64,000 nt of DNA from Rhizobiales bacterium 65-79 (GTDB lineage: Bacteria > Pseudomonadota > Alphaproteobacteria > Rhizobiales > Rhizobiaceae): contig MKRJ01000026.1 of NCBI GenBank assembly GCA_001896885.1, positions 17,653 through 81,652 of the forward strand, read 5' to 3'. Below, in pieces: positions 41,798 through 51,080 of the stretch (position 1 is the stretch's first letter; each line of letters starts with the position of its first letter). Below the pieces are notes generated by a model. That model ran no database searches. It was not told the DNA's origin and saw only the letters and a list, made by a program, of their open reading frames with translations. Position numbers and translations under genes: made by a program.

Positions 41798-43153
41798 TCA
41801 ACCCTCTCGAACGAGTGATTCCGCCACAGCGGGATCGAAGACCCTGGAATCCACCTTCAGATAGGCAAGGCCTTCCTCCGAGATCACGATCGCCTCCGCG
41901 ACGCCCGGCAGCTGTCTCAAGCGAGCGGCAAGACCGTCCGCGTCGCCGCGCGATCTGCCGGAGACGCGGATCAGCCTGCTCGCCAGATAGCGCGGCGGCT
42001 TCATCGATGCGGCGACCAAGAGCCAGACGACTGCCAGCGCCGTCGTGAAAGCGAACAGGCCAGCGGCGCCGCCCGCCTGATGTGCCCAGCCGCCGACAAC
42101 GCCGCCGATGAAAATGCCCATAAACTGGGAGCTGGAATAGACGCCGCTGGCCGTGCCCTTGGCATCGGGCGGCGCCGTTTTCGTGATCAGGGAAGGCAGG
42201 CTCGCTTCCATGATGTTGAAGCCGGAAAAGAACAGGATGACCGCCGCGAGCACGACATAGAGATTGCCGGGGGCAGCCCCAAGCATGATCTGGCTCGCGG
42301 CAAGCGCGACGATCGCGGCGACGAGAACCGCCTTCATGCGCCGATATTTCTCCGCGATGATGATGGCCGGCACCATCACCGCGACGGACACGACGAGCAC
42401 CGGCAAATAGACGATCCATTGATCGTGGGCGGTTACGCGGAGCGAGCGCTCTAGGAGGTTGGGAACCGCGAGGAAGCTCGCCGTCAGCATGGCATGAAGC
42501 GCGAAAATGCCGAAATCGAGCCTGAGAAGCTCGTGGTCACGAAGGATCGTGCCGAACATCGCCGGGACGGTCTCGGCGTCGCGGTGGACGGTAATCCGAG
42601 GCGGCGCCGGCACGACGAACAGCGTGATCGCGATACCGACCATCGCCAGAACGGCCATCAGCCAGAAAATGCCGGCAACTCCGATGAAACCGGCTGCGAT
42701 GGGCCCCGCGACAACGGCGACCATGAAGGAGAGCCCGATGGTAATGCCGACGAGCGCCATGGCGTTGGTTCGGTTTTCCTCGGCGGTGAGGTCCGCGACG
42801 CAGGCAAGGATAACCGAGCCGACCGCTCCCCCGCCCTGGATCGCCCGGCCGACGATGACTCCATCGATATTTGAGGAGAGCGCGGCGATCGCGCTGCCGA
42901 TGCCGAAGAGCACAAGCCCGAGCACGATCATCACCTTGCGGCCGATCCTGTCGGACAACAAGCCGAACGGAATCTGCAGGAGCCCTTGCGTCAGCCCGTA
43001 AATCCCGAGCGCAAGCCCGATCTTGTACGGCGTGGCGCCAGCAAGGTCCTTGGCGTAGGTCGCGAAGACCGGATAGATCATGAACAGTCCGAGAAGCCGG
43101 ACTGAAAAGACGGCGGCGAGCGAGCTTGCCGCCCGCGCTTCGTGTTTTTCCAT
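41798..43153 (-). CDS. MFS transporter with C-terminal ferredoxin-like domain (YajR-like)
   Basis: The 451-residue protein has twelve predicted helices with the MFS motif A segment GLLSDRIGRKVMIV. After the last helix comes a domain of about 70 residues (SRLIRVSGRSRGDADGLAARLRQLPGVAEAIVISEEGLAYLKVD) with the HMA/ferredoxin-like fold pattern but no metal-binding CxxC. This matches the YajR family, whose substrate is not settled. It has no box in front and reads leftward toward the cco cluster, 265 bases away. Confidence 0.85.
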   Translation of the reverse strand: MEKHEARAASSLAAVFSVRLLGLFMIYPVFATYAKDLAGATPYKIGLALGIYGLTQGLLQIPFGLLSDRIGRKVMIVLGLVLFGIGSAIAALSSNIDGVIVGRAIQGGGAVGSVILACVADLTAEENRTNAMALVGITIGLSFMVAVVAGPIAAGFIGVAGIFWLMAVLAMVGIAITLFVVPAPPRITVHRDAETVPAMFGTILRDHELLRLDFGIFALHAMLTASFLAVPNLLERSLRVTAHDQWIVYLPVLVVSVAVMVPAIIIAEKYRRMKAVLVAAIVALAASQIMLGAAPGNLYVVLAAVILFFSGFNIMEASLPSLITKTAPPDAKGTASGVYSSSQFMGIFIGGVVGGWAHQAGGAAGLFAFTTALAVVWLLVAASMKPPRYLASRLIRVSGRSRGDADGLAARLRQLPGVAEAIVISEEGLAYLKVDSRVFDPAVAESLVREG

Positions 43154-43392
43154 ATTGTTTTCTAACGTTGCCCGAGTGGCATGATTGCGCGCAGACTAGA
43201 ACCGGCCAGGCCGCCGGAAAAGGAGGGCGGGCAATAAGTCGCGGCGGAGGTCGCATCATGACCGGCATCGTGCGCGCTATTTCGCTTTCGTGACTGCGCG
43301 CCTGTCCGAAAGCAGGAGATCGATGAATGACTTAGGATTGGACGACGATCCTCCGGGTCGAAACCGATAGGGTGGATGAGACGACGGGGTCG

Positions 43393-43599
43393 ATGACGGA
43401 CCTCTTGTCCAGCCCCGCCATAACGCAAGAGCAGGTTTCCCAAGCCTACAATGCGGTCGAGAGCGCCGCACAGCGCTTTGAGCTTTTCGTGACCGATCTC
43501 GAGGAACAGGACGTCGACGATGCCGTTCTGGAAGCCGCCGAGAGAATCCTCGACAGGTGGGATGCGCTCTCGGTCCATGTGGCCGGCTACCTTCGGTAG
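43393..43599 (+). CDS. Small hypothetical protein
   Basis: This 68-residue frame (MTDLLSSPAITQEQVSQAYN at its start) is acidic and helical throughout, with the segment LEEQDVDDAVLEAAERILDRWDALSVHVAGYLR. Composition looks like a real protein, but I recognise no family and the ribosome-binding site (GGGG) is weak. A GTG 7 codons upstream is an alternative start. It lies 119 bases before the chloride channel gene. Confidence 0.4.
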   Translation: MTDLLSSPAITQEQVSQAYNAVESAAQRFELFVTDLEEQDVDDAVLEAAERILDRWDALSVHVAGYLR

Positions 43600-43718
43600 A
43601 GGCCTATATCCTCCGATCCAAGGCGAATGCTGAATCGACCCGACCAGCCGAGCGACCCAACCGAGGAGCGTCAACAATAACTTGACCGGACAGTCGTAAC
43701 AGACATACCCAGAGGCTG

Positions 43719-45548
43719 ATGTTCCCCAAGTCACCTCTCATCCAGCCTGAAACGCGTGAAGCTGCCGGAAAGGAGGTGACGCAGTCCGAACGCGAGGTCC
43801 CGCTCGCAATCCTTACCTGTCTGGCGCTCATTGTAGGTATCGTCGCCGGGTTCGGAGCGATCTTCTTCAAGTTCCTGATCGCGGTCATTACGAACTTCGC
43901 CTTTTACGGCGAGGTCTCCGCGCATTACGATCCGAACGCCTATGGGCCGCCAAGCCCGTGGGGACCTCTCATCATCGCCGTTCCGGTCATCGGCGGCCTG
44001 ATCGTCGTATTCCTGGTCAGGAATTTCGCGCCGGAAGCGAAGGGGCATGGCGTACCGGAAGTCATCTACGCCATCTATCACCAGCGTGGCGACGTCCGCG
44101 GCATCGTTGCCGTCATCAAATCCCTGGCCTCGGCCATCGCCATCGGCACCGGGGCTTCCATCGGCCGCGAGGGCCCGATCGTGCAGATCGGCTCCTCCTT
44201 CGGCTCGACCTTCGCGCGCCGGCTGCGCCTGATCAGTCCGCAGAAGATCATCCTGCTTTCCGCCGGCGCCGGCGCCGGCATCGCGGCGACGTTCAATACT
44301 CCGCTCGGCGGCGTGCTGTTTGCCAGCGAAATCCTGCTACCGGAGATTTCGACACGCAGCTTTCTGCCTGTCGTCGTCGCGACGGCCACCTCCACCTATG
44401 GCTACCGCCTCATCATGGGGGCCGGGTCGGCTTTCGACGTCCCTTTCCTCGACGGCATGGTTCAGCTTCATTCCGTAAATGGCAGCGAGATCGTCCTGTC
44501 CGCGATCATAGGCGTTGCGCTCGGCGGCGCCGCATGGAGCTTTGTCAAGTTGCTCGCCTTCATGGAGGATCTCTTCGAGGCGATGCCCATCAGCCCTTAT
44601 CTGCAGAGTGTGCTGGGCATGGGGACGGTCGGTCTGATGGGCTATTTCTTCCTGCTCGCCAGCGGTCATTATCAGGTTCTGGGCGTCGGCTACGCGACGG
44701 TCCAGTACATCATCGACTGCTGCCGCGGTGGAGGTTCGCTCGGCCTCATCCTTCTTCTGGCTCTCTTCTTCGGCAAGATGCTGGCGACCTGCATCAGCCT
44801 CGGTGCGGGATCGTCAGGCGGCGTGTTTTCGCCGTCTCTGTTCATGGGGGCGACACTCGGCGCGTTCGTGGCAAGCGCTGCCGCCCTTCTGTTTCCCCAT
44901 CTCGGCGTCTCCGTTCCAACCTATGCGATGATCGGCATGGCGGCGATGGTGGGGGCGGCGACAAGCGCGCCGATGACGGCGATCGTCATGATCTTCGAGA
45001 TGACCCGCGACTACAACATGATCCTGCCGCTGACGATCGCCTGCGCTTTGGCGCTCGGAGTGCGCCGCGCGCTCGTGACGAGCGATATCTATACGATCAA
45101 GTTGCGCGGCCGGGGTACGCCGATTCCGACCGATCGCACAACCAATATGTTCCTCGTCCAGCCGTCGACGGAGATCATGAACCGAAACTTCAAGGTTCTG
45201 TCGCAGGACATGCTGGTCTCCGCCGCTATCAATGAAATCGATCCGGGCACGACAAAGGTTCTCGTCAGCGACGGTCAACGGCTTTCAGGCTTCATCCGCT
45301 TCGGCACGATCCGCTACCGGATGGAGAAAGTTGCGACCCAGCGCCTTGGCGACCTTGCGTCGAGCGATTTCATCATCGCGTCGGAACGCAGCAACCTGAA
45401 CGACGTCATCACCCGAATGAGCCGTCGCGGCCGTTCCTACGCCATCGTCGTGAGAGGCACGCGCGGCGTGCCCCGACCGGACGACGTCCTCGGCATCATC
45501 GACCGTGAAGAAATAGCCCAGGCCGTGATCAAGAATCACTATGCCTGA
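43719..45548 (+). CDS. ClC-type chloride channel/transporter with C-terminal CBS domains
   Basis: The 609-residue protein has the ClC helices and selectivity-filter motifs GHGVPE (in place of the usual GSGIPE, near residue 109), GREGP (149-153, gating glutamate Glu151) and GSSGGVFSPSLFMGA. A C-terminal cytoplasmic region of about 150 residues has two CBS-like repeats. It is an inner-membrane anion channel or Cl-/H+ exchanger; the altered first motif leaves its anion preference uncertain. AGAGG precedes the ATG closely. Confidence 0.9.
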   Translation: MFPKSPLIQPETREAAGKEVTQSEREVPLAILTCLALIVGIVAGFGAIFFKFLIAVITNFAFYGEVSAHYDPNAYGPPSPWGPLIIAVPVIGGLIVVFLVRNFAPEAKGHGVPEVIYAIYHQRGDVRGIVAVIKSLASAIAIGTGASIGREGPIVQIGSSFGSTFARRLRLISPQKIILLSAGAGAGIAATFNTPLGGVLFASEILLPEISTRSFLPVVVATATSTYGYRLIMGAGSAFDVPFLDGMVQLHSVNGSEIVLSAIIGVALGGAAWSFVKLLAFMEDLFEAMPISPYLQSVLGMGTVGLMGYFFLLASGHYQVLGVGYATVQYIIDCCRGGGSLGLILLLALFFGKMLATCISLGAGSSGGVFSPSLFMGATLGAFVASAAALLFPHLGVSVPTYAMIGMAAMVGAATSAPMTAIVMIFEMTRDYNMILPLTIACALALGVRRALVTSDIYTIKLRGRGTPIPTDRTTNMFLVQPSTEIMNRNFKVLSQDMLVSAAINEIDPGTTKVLVSDGQRLSGFIRFGTIRYRMEKVATQRLGDLASSDFIIASERSNLNDVITRMSRRGRSYAIVVRGTRGVPRPDDVLGIIDREEIAQAVIKNHYA

Positions 45549-45854
45549 GGGTTTGTGGCTCGGGCGAGGAGCCATCCGGATGAGCCAGCAATGATGTTTG
45601 CGGATCAGAATCCCGCGCGCCTTGCGTCGGTCAATTGAACGGAAAAACGTCGGCCGATCGCCGCAATCGTGGTTTCACGAGGCGGTCGTTCGAGATCGGT
45701 CGGGTGTTTTCCGCTTCCGATTGGGGCAGTCCTTCGCCGCCTAAACCTCCGCTGGCCACATTCTGCATGAACAATCCCGCCGGGAAGTGGTTAGGTGGAC
45801 CCGTTACATGGACGTCGAACCTGCCGGACCCGGCGATAGCGGGAGTACGTTCTG
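45549..45854. other. Intergenic region clc / ctaG
   Basis: The 306 bases contain a small hairpin (TGGCTC-GGGCGAG-GAGCCA, 45556-45574) just after the channel gene, without a T-run. No coding sequence is recognised. A near-match TTGCG-TCG-GTCAA has a spacer of 3 rather than 4 and is not called. Confidence 0.5.
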
Positions 45855-46895
45855 ATGCCGACGAGTTCGGCGCATGACAGTGCGGCATTAGCGCTCGCCG
45901 CCGCACGCCCGGGTTCTTCCGACACCCGCATGGGCGACGCTTGGGCCTACATGCTGATCGCTGGAGGTGGTTTTTTCCTTTGGTGGATATGCACGCAGCA
46001 TCCCACAGCCTTGCCATCCTGGGCGCCATGGGAATTCTCGCCAAGCTGGTATGCTGCCGCGTCGCTTGCCGCCTATTGGTATTGCCGAGGACTGGCACGG
46101 ACGTCCATCGAGCTGCGTCCAACGCGTTGGCATCAACTCGCTTATTTCGCGGGCATCGTCCTGCTTTACATCGTTCTACAGACGAGATTCGACTACCTGG
46201 CCCAGCACATGTTTTTCCTCAATCGCGTGCAGCACATCATCATGCACCATATCGGGCCGGCGCTGATTGCGCTTGCATGGCCCGGCGCCGTGCTAAGGCG
46301 CGGAATGCCGGCCTCCCTGCGGCGTCTGGCAGAATCAAACCCGATTGCCCGTATCACCCGCTGGGTTCAACAGCCACTTCTTGCGGCCGTGCTGTTTGTG
46401 GGCCTGATCGCGCTGTGGCTTTATCCACCCGTCCATTTTCGGGCAATGATAGATGCTCGGCTTTATGCGGTGATGAACTGGAGCATGGTGGTCGATGGAA
46501 TATTGTTTTGGTGCCTGATACTCGATCCGAGGCCAACTCGGGTCGCGCGGGTTTCGATCGCGACTCGCGCCGTATTGGCGGCAGGGGTCATGTATCCGCA
46601 GATCGCGATCGGTTTGTCTATCACCTTCATCCATCACGACCTCTACCCCTTCTATGCCTTATGCGGCCGTGCCTTTTCATCTTTTCCACCCCCACTCGAC
46701 CAGGCGCTCGGCGGCATCATTGTATGGGTGGCGGGCTCCATGATGAGCGTTCTGGCGTTTGTCTACGTGCTCTATCTGCACGGGACGGGCCGCTCCTCCT
46801 GCTCGAACGAGCTTTGCGTGGCGGCGGCTCGGAACCAGCGAAACTTGCCGGGCGGTGCACTCGACCCGATTGAAGATACGTACGGGTGGATGTGA
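45855..46895 (+). CDS. CtaG-family cytochrome c oxidase assembly protein (caa3_CtaG type)
   Basis: The 346-residue membrane protein has about seven helices and the family histidine motifs (YLAQHMFFLNRVQHIIMHHIGPALIALAWP; ITFIHHDLYPFYALCGR). It belongs to the caa3-type CtaG group thought to take part in copper delivery to oxidases, distinct from the Cox11-type ctaG. The ATG at 45855 has GGGAG upstream; an internal ATG at 45930 would remove a non-conserved leader. No oxidase gene is beside it, the nearest being the cbb3 cluster 4 kb away. Confidence 0.82.
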   Translation: MPTSSAHDSAALALAAARPGSSDTRMGDAWAYMLIAGGGFFLWWICTQHPTALPSWAPWEFSPSWYAAASLAAYWYCRGLARTSIELRPTRWHQLAYFAGIVLLYIVLQTRFDYLAQHMFFLNRVQHIIMHHIGPALIALAWPGAVLRRGMPASLRRLAESNPIARITRWVQQPLLAAVLFVGLIALWLYPPVHFRAMIDARLYAVMNWSMVVDGILFWCLILDPRPTRVARVSIATRAVLAAGVMYPQIAIGLSITFIHHDLYPFYALCGRAFSSFPPPLDQALGGIIVWVAGSMMSVLAFVYVLYLHGTGRSSCSNELCVAAARNQRNLPGGALDPIEDTYGWM

Positions 46896-46993
46896 CAAAA
46901 AGCTGAAAGCAGGGACGCGGACTCCGCGGGTGCAGCGACGACGCGTTCACCCCATCCATAGATGAGCCGAGGGGTCGAGAATACGTTTGAATT

Positions 46994-48181
46994 TTATGCG
47001 GAGCTGGCCCTACCGCTGCCTGCCGGATAGGGGCTTGCCGTGCATACCTGATTTCGCCCGCCTCGCTTGGCTTCGTAGAGAGCTGCGTCCGCGCGACGCA
47101 TGAAATCTTCGAAAGATTCGGCGTTCCGGATTTCGGCCACTCCGAAACTTGCGGTACAGCGCTCATCGTCCGGCTGGCCAGAGATCGGCAAAGCGGCAAA
47201 GGCGCTGCGAACGCCTTCCGCGAACAGTCTGGCGGCCGGCAAATGAACGCCCGGAAGTGCGACCGCGAACTCCTCGCCTCCAATCCTGCCCGGCACCTGA
47301 CCGGCTGCAACCCGGGTATCGAGAAGCCTTGCGAATGCCGCTATCGCGCGGTCCCCGGCGCCATGGCCATATGTGTCGTTGATATGCTTGAAATAGTCCA
47401 AATCGCATATGACCAGGGACAGCGTGCGGCGCTGGCGGCGCATGTCCTGCAGGATCGCGTCGGCATGGGCTTCAAAACCGCGCCTGTTCAGCAGGCCGGA
47501 AAGCGGATCGGTCTCGGATTTTTCCTTGGCCTCCTTCAGGAGATCTCTCACCATCACCGTCAGTGTGAGCAGCGCAATCGAGACGGCCAAGCCCGTGCCG
47601 ATCGATTGTGAGGCGAATGCGTAGAGGGTGTCGTGATAGTCCCTAGCCATGGCCCCGTTTCCGCCCAAGGCGTGGGCCAGAAGCGGCTTGGTCAGGAACT
47701 GAAGAGCACTGAAGATCAAGAGGGTCGCGAGGAGACTGTCTAAAGCCCGTCTTCTGGCCGTCAGCACGATGGAGGCGCCGATCGCCTGCATTGCAAAATA
47801 AGGCATCTGATAGAGCGTGAGGCGGACGAGCGAGTTGCGCGGCATGGCCTGGATTGCATATGCGACCAGGAGGGACGCGGCCAAGACGGTTACGATGCTG
47901 TGCCAGGGCACCGCGCCCGAATATCTCTTCGCGAGGCCTACATCGAAGAAAACGAGAGGCGGAAGGAAACTCGCGAAGACCACGACCTGCGCAAGACCGC
48001 CGGACGGCAGTGTGGCGATGGCAAACTCGGTTGCCAGGTAAGCAATGCCGGAAGCGTATGACAGGGCGAACCAGCGGGCGGCCGAGCGCCCGCGATCGGC
48101 GGCAGCTACAGCCAGGAAGGCCAGCGCCAATGATCCGGCGACAAAGACATCGATTGCAAAGATGAATTCCGCGCCGCTCAC
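46994..48181 (-). CDS. Membrane diguanylate cyclase (GGDEF)
   Basis: The 395-residue protein has six or seven N-terminal helices (to about residue 215) and then a GGDEF domain with SDPLTGLxNRRG-type start (TDPLSGLLNRRGFEAH) and active-site GGEEF (in RIGGEEFAVALPG). The inhibitory RxxD I-site normally found five residues before GGEEF is absent. It therefore probably makes c-di-GMP without that product feedback. The membrane sensor domain is not recognised. Confidence 0.88.
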   Translation of the reverse strand: MSGAEFIFAIDVFVAGSLALAFLAVAAADRGRSAARWFALSYASGIAYLATEFAIATLPSGGLAQVVVFASFLPPLVFFDVGLAKRYSGAVPWHSIVTVLAASLLVAYAIQAMPRNSLVRLTLYQMPYFAMQAIGASIVLTARRRALDSLLATLLIFSALQFLTKPLLAHALGGNGAMARDYHDTLYAFASQSIGTGLAVSIALLTLTVMVRDLLKEAKEKSETDPLSGLLNRRGFEAHADAILQDMRRQRRTLSLVICDLDYFKHINDTYGHGAGDRAIAAFARLLDTRVAAGQVPGRIGGEEFAVALPGVHLPAARLFAEGVRSAFAALPISGQPDDERCTASFGVAEIRNAESFEDFMRRADAALYEAKRGGRNQVCTASPYPAGSGRASSA

Positions 48182-48284
48182 CGATCATGCTCCTCGCGCG
48201 GCAAGTTAGAGCGGGCAGCCCAACAATAGGTTAAGCCGGACTACGGCGACCGGCTCAGGCCAAGGCCGGGGCGTCCCTTGCACG

Positions 48285-48314
48285 AAGCGGCCGTCCCGGA
48301 AGCTTTGGCCGCTT
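48285..48314 (-). terminator. Hairpin after urtE
   Basis: AAGCGGCC (48285-48292) and GGCCGCTT (48307-48314) form an 8-bp perfect stem around a 14-base loop, 19 bases after the urtE stop and before the diguanylate cyclase start. It probably ends the urt transcript, although no U-run is visible. Confidence 0.4.
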
Positions 48315-48332
48315 GGAAAGCCCCGGATCTCG

Positions 48333-49028
48333 TCAGAGCATTAGGTGTCGACGAACGTCCGGCTCATCCAGGCTCGCGGCCTCTCCGGTGAAGACGATCC
48401 GGCCACGATCCATGATCGCCACGGAATCGGCGAGTCCCCTCGCGAAATCCAGATATTGCTCGACGAGCAGTATGGAGAGGCCGGCAGTATCGCGCAGGTA
48501 GGTGATGGCGCGGCCGATGTCCTTGATGATGGAGGGCTGGATGCCTTCCGTCGGCTCGTCCAGAACGAGAAGCTTCGGCCGCATGACGAGCGCCCGACCG
48601 ATGGCGAGCTGCTGCTGCTGGCCGCCGGAGAGGTCGCCGCCACGACGGCCGAGCATGTCCTTCAGCACCGGAAACAGCTCGAAAACATGGTCCGGGATGG
48701 ACCTTTGCCCGCGCCTCAGCGGCGCCATGCCGGTCTCCAGATTCTCGCGCACGCTGAGCAACGGGAAGATTTCCCTGCCCTGCGGCACGAATGCGATGCC
48801 CGACCGGGCGCGATCGTACGCCGCGCTCCGGCCGAGCGCCTTCCCCTCGAAGGCAACCTCGCCCGACGTCAGCCTCAGATGGCCGACGATGGCTCTCATC
48901 AGACTCGTCTTGCCCACGCCGTTGCGGCCGAGCACACAGGTGATCTTTCCCGTCTCCGCCTTGAGCGACACGCCGCGCAGGGCGACCGCGGCGCCGTAAT
49001 GGAGCGTGGCGTTCTCAACCTCGAGCAT
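48333..49028 (-). CDS. urtE: UrtE, urea ABC transporter ATPase
   Basis: The 231-residue LivF-type ATPase has Walker A GRNGVGKTS (35-42), signature LSGGQQQQLAIGRAL and Walker B LLVLDEP, followed by TEGIQPSIIKDIG, characteristic of UrtE. The ATG at 49028 has GGAGG about 9 bases upstream. It is separated from urtD by 117 bases holding a GC-rich inverted-repeat element. Confidence 0.93.
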   Translation of the reverse strand: MLEVENATLHYGAAVALRGVSLKAETGKITCVLGRNGVGKTSLMRAIVGHLRLTSGEVAFEGKALGRSAAYDRARSGIAFVPQGREIFPLLSVRENLETGMAPLRRGQRSIPDHVFELFPVLKDMLGRRGGDLSGGQQQQLAIGRALVMRPKLLVLDEPTEGIQPSIIKDIGRAITYLRDTAGLSILLVEQYLDFARGLADSVAIMDRGRIVFTGEAASLDEPDVRRHLML

Positions 49029-49051
49029 GATGGAAAGCCTCCATCTCTGGT

Positions 49052-49111
49052 CCCCCTGCGCCCCCGACCTGCTGGCCGGGGGTGGCGCACCTTCCGGCGC
49101 GCCAGAGGGGG
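49052..49111. repeat. GC-rich three-stem inverted-repeat element between urtD and urtE
   Basis: An outer stem CCCCCT (49052-49057)/AGGGGG (49106-49111) encloses two hairpins: CCCCCG/CGGGGG (49061-49066 with 49077-49082) and GGCGC/GCGCC (49084-49088 with 49099-49103). This clover-leaf layout is typical of repetitive extragenic palindromic elements. No second copy was noticed in the window. Confidence 0.5.
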
Positions 49112-49145
49112 TTCGTGAATTCTGTTGCGCCGCCACCTTCCATCC

Positions 49146-49892
49146 TCACCGCCCCAGATAGACTTCGACGACGCGCTGATCCGCGGAAACGAAGTCCAGC
49201 GTGCCCTCGGAAAGCACCGACCCTTCATGAAGGCAGGTGACCTTGACCCCGAGTTCGCGGACGAACTGCATGTCGTGCTCGACGACGATGACCGAATGGG
49301 TCTGCGCGATTTCCTTGAGCAGCCGCGCGGTTTCCCCGGTCTCCGCGTCGGTCATGCCGGCGACCGGCTCATCGACCAGGAGAAGCTTGGGGTCCTGGGC
49401 CAGAAGCATGCCGATCTCCAGCCACTGCTTCTGGCCGTGCGAAAGACCCGCGGCGAGGTCGTGCCGCCGCGCGCTCAGGCGGATGGTCTCCAGGATATGC
49501 CCGAGGCGTTCCGCCTGCCGGGGGGAGCGCCTGTCGAACAGCGCCTTGACCGCGCTGCGCTTGCCCTTGAGCGCCAGCAGGAGATTGTCCTCTACCGTGT
49601 GGCTTTCGAAGACGGTCGGCTTCTGGAACTTGCGGCCAATGCCGAGCATGGCGATGTCGGCTTCGTCATGGCGGGTGAGGTCGATATCGCCGTCGAAGAA
49701 GACCTCGCCCTCGTCCGGCTTCGTCTTGCCGGTGATGATATCCATCATCGTCGTCTTGCCGGCGCCGTTAGGACCGATGATGGCGCGCATCTCGCCCTTC
49801 TCCAGCACCAGGGAGAGGTTGTCGATGGCGCGGAAGCCGTCGAAGGAGACGGAGACGCCGTCGAGATAGAGGATGGGCCTGGCATCCGACAT
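49146..49892 (-). CDS. urtD: UrtD, urea ABC transporter ATPase
   Basis: The 248-residue LivG-type ATPase has Walker A GPNGAGKTT (40-48), signature LSHGQKQWLEIGMLLAQ and Walker B LLLVDEPVAGMTDAE, the LSHGQKQWLEIGM segment being characteristic of UrtD. It starts 3 bases after the urtC stop. Confidence 0.94.
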   Translation of the reverse strand: MSDARPILYLDGVSVSFDGFRAIDNLSLVLEKGEMRAIIGPNGAGKTTMMDIITGKTKPDEGEVFFDGDIDLTRHDEADIAMLGIGRKFQKPTVFESHTVEDNLLLALKGKRSAVKALFDRRSPRQAERLGHILETIRLSARRHDLAAGLSHGQKQWLEIGMLLAQDPKLLLVDEPVAGMTDAETGETARLLKEIAQTHSVIVVEHDMQFVRELGVKVTCLHEGSVLSEGTLDFVSADQRVVEVYLGR

Positions 49893-49895
49893 GGC

Positions 49896-51080
49896 CTACT
49901 CCGCCGCCTCCGCCCTCAGTTCCTCGTCCTTGCCGAAGCTTTCCGGTTCGACGTCCTTCTCGGCGGTGGCCGATGCGCGGCGCGCCCGCCTCGCCGTCCA
50001 CCCTTCGACCAGCGTGCCGACGATGCCCTTCGGCAGGAAGAGCGTGACGAGGATGAAGAGGCCGCCGAGGGCGAACAGCCAGAATTCGGGGAAAGCGCCG
50101 GTGAACCAGCTCTTGCCCCAGTTGACGACGAGCGCGCCGATGATCGGACCGACGACGGTGGCGCGACCTCCGACCGCCGTCCAGATCACCACCTCGATCG
50201 AATTGGCGGGCGCGAATTCGCTCGGATTGATGATGCCGACCTGCGGCACGTAGAGCGCGCCGGCGATGCCTGCCATGACGGCGGATGCGGTGAAGGCGAA
50301 GAGCTTCACGTTCTCCGGCCGCCAGCCGAGGAAGCGCGTCCGGCTCTCGGCATCGCGCACCGCGATCATCAGCTTTCCGTATTTCGACTTCACGAAGAAG
50401 GCGACGAGGACGACGCCCAGCGCCAGCGTCAACGCGCTCGCGGCGAACAGCGCCGCGCGCGTCTCGTCGGACTGGATGTCGAAGCCGATTATATCCTTGA
50501 AGTCGGTCAGGCCATTATTGCCGCCGAAGCCCATGTCGTTGCGGAAGAAGGCGAGCAGCAGCGCGTAGGTCATCGCCTGTGTGATGATCGACAGGTAGAC
50601 TCCCGTGACGCGGCTCCTGAAGGCAAACCAGCCGAAGACGAAGGCGAGCAGGCCGGGTACGGCCAGGACCATGATCGCGGCGACCCAGAAATGGTCGAAG
50701 CCGTACCAGAACCAGGGCAGTTGCTTCCAGTTCAGGAAGACCATGAAGTCGGGCAGGATCGGATTGCCGTAGACGCCCCGGCTGCCGATCTGGCGCATCA
50801 GGTACATGCCCATCGCGTAGCCGCCGAGCGCGAAGAAGGCGCCGTGGCCGAGCGAAAGGATGCCGCAATAACCCCACACCAGATCGAGCGCCAGCGCCAG
50901 GAGCGCATAGGTCAGGTACTTGCCGAACAGGGTGACGGCGTAGGTCGGGACATGCAGCGCACTGCCTGCCGGCACGGAGAGGTTGAGCACCGGCACGACG
51001 ATGGCGGCCGCTACAAGCACGAGCACTGCCGCAGCCACGCGCCAGGTGAAACCGTCGGCCAGGGCGCGGACGATCATCAT
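49896..51080 (-). CDS. urtC: UrtC, urea ABC transporter permease
   Basis: The 394-residue LivM-type permease has about ten helices, the segment DLVWGYCGILSLGHGAFFALGGYAMGMYLMRQIG and the cytoplasmic coupling motif IAVRDAESRTRFLGW. The C-terminal tail is charged. It overlaps urtB by 4 bases (ATGA), fixing the start at 51080. Confidence 0.94.
   Translation of the reverse strand: MMIVRALADGFTWRVAAAVLVLVAAAIVVPVLNLSVPAGSALHVPTYAVTLFGKYLTYALLALALDLVWGYCGILSLGHGAFFALGGYAMGMYLMRQIGSRGVYGNPILPDFMVFLNWKQLPWFWYGFDHFWVAAIMVLAVPGLLAFVFGWFAFRSRVTGVYLSIITQAMTYALLLAFFRNDMGFGGNNGLTDFKDIIGFDIQSDETRAALFAASALTLALGVVLVAFFVKSKYGKLMIAVRDAESRTRFLGWRPENVKLFAFTASAVMAGIAGALYVPQVGIINPSEFAPANSIEVVIWTAVGGRATVVGPIIGALVVNWGKSWFTGAFPEFWLFALGGLFILVTLFLPKGIVGTLVEGWTARRARRASATAEKDVEPESFGKDEELRAEAAE

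Noticed and set aside
45621..45633. TTGCG-TCG-GTCAA before ctaG as an FNR/NnrR box
   Set aside because: Spacer is 3 bases instead of 4, and it lies more than 200 bases from the gene.
45631..46122. 163-codon minus-strand frame overlapping the ctaG start
   Set aside because: Overlaps the CtaG coding region; no recognised domain, and a suspected transposase fragment could not be supported.
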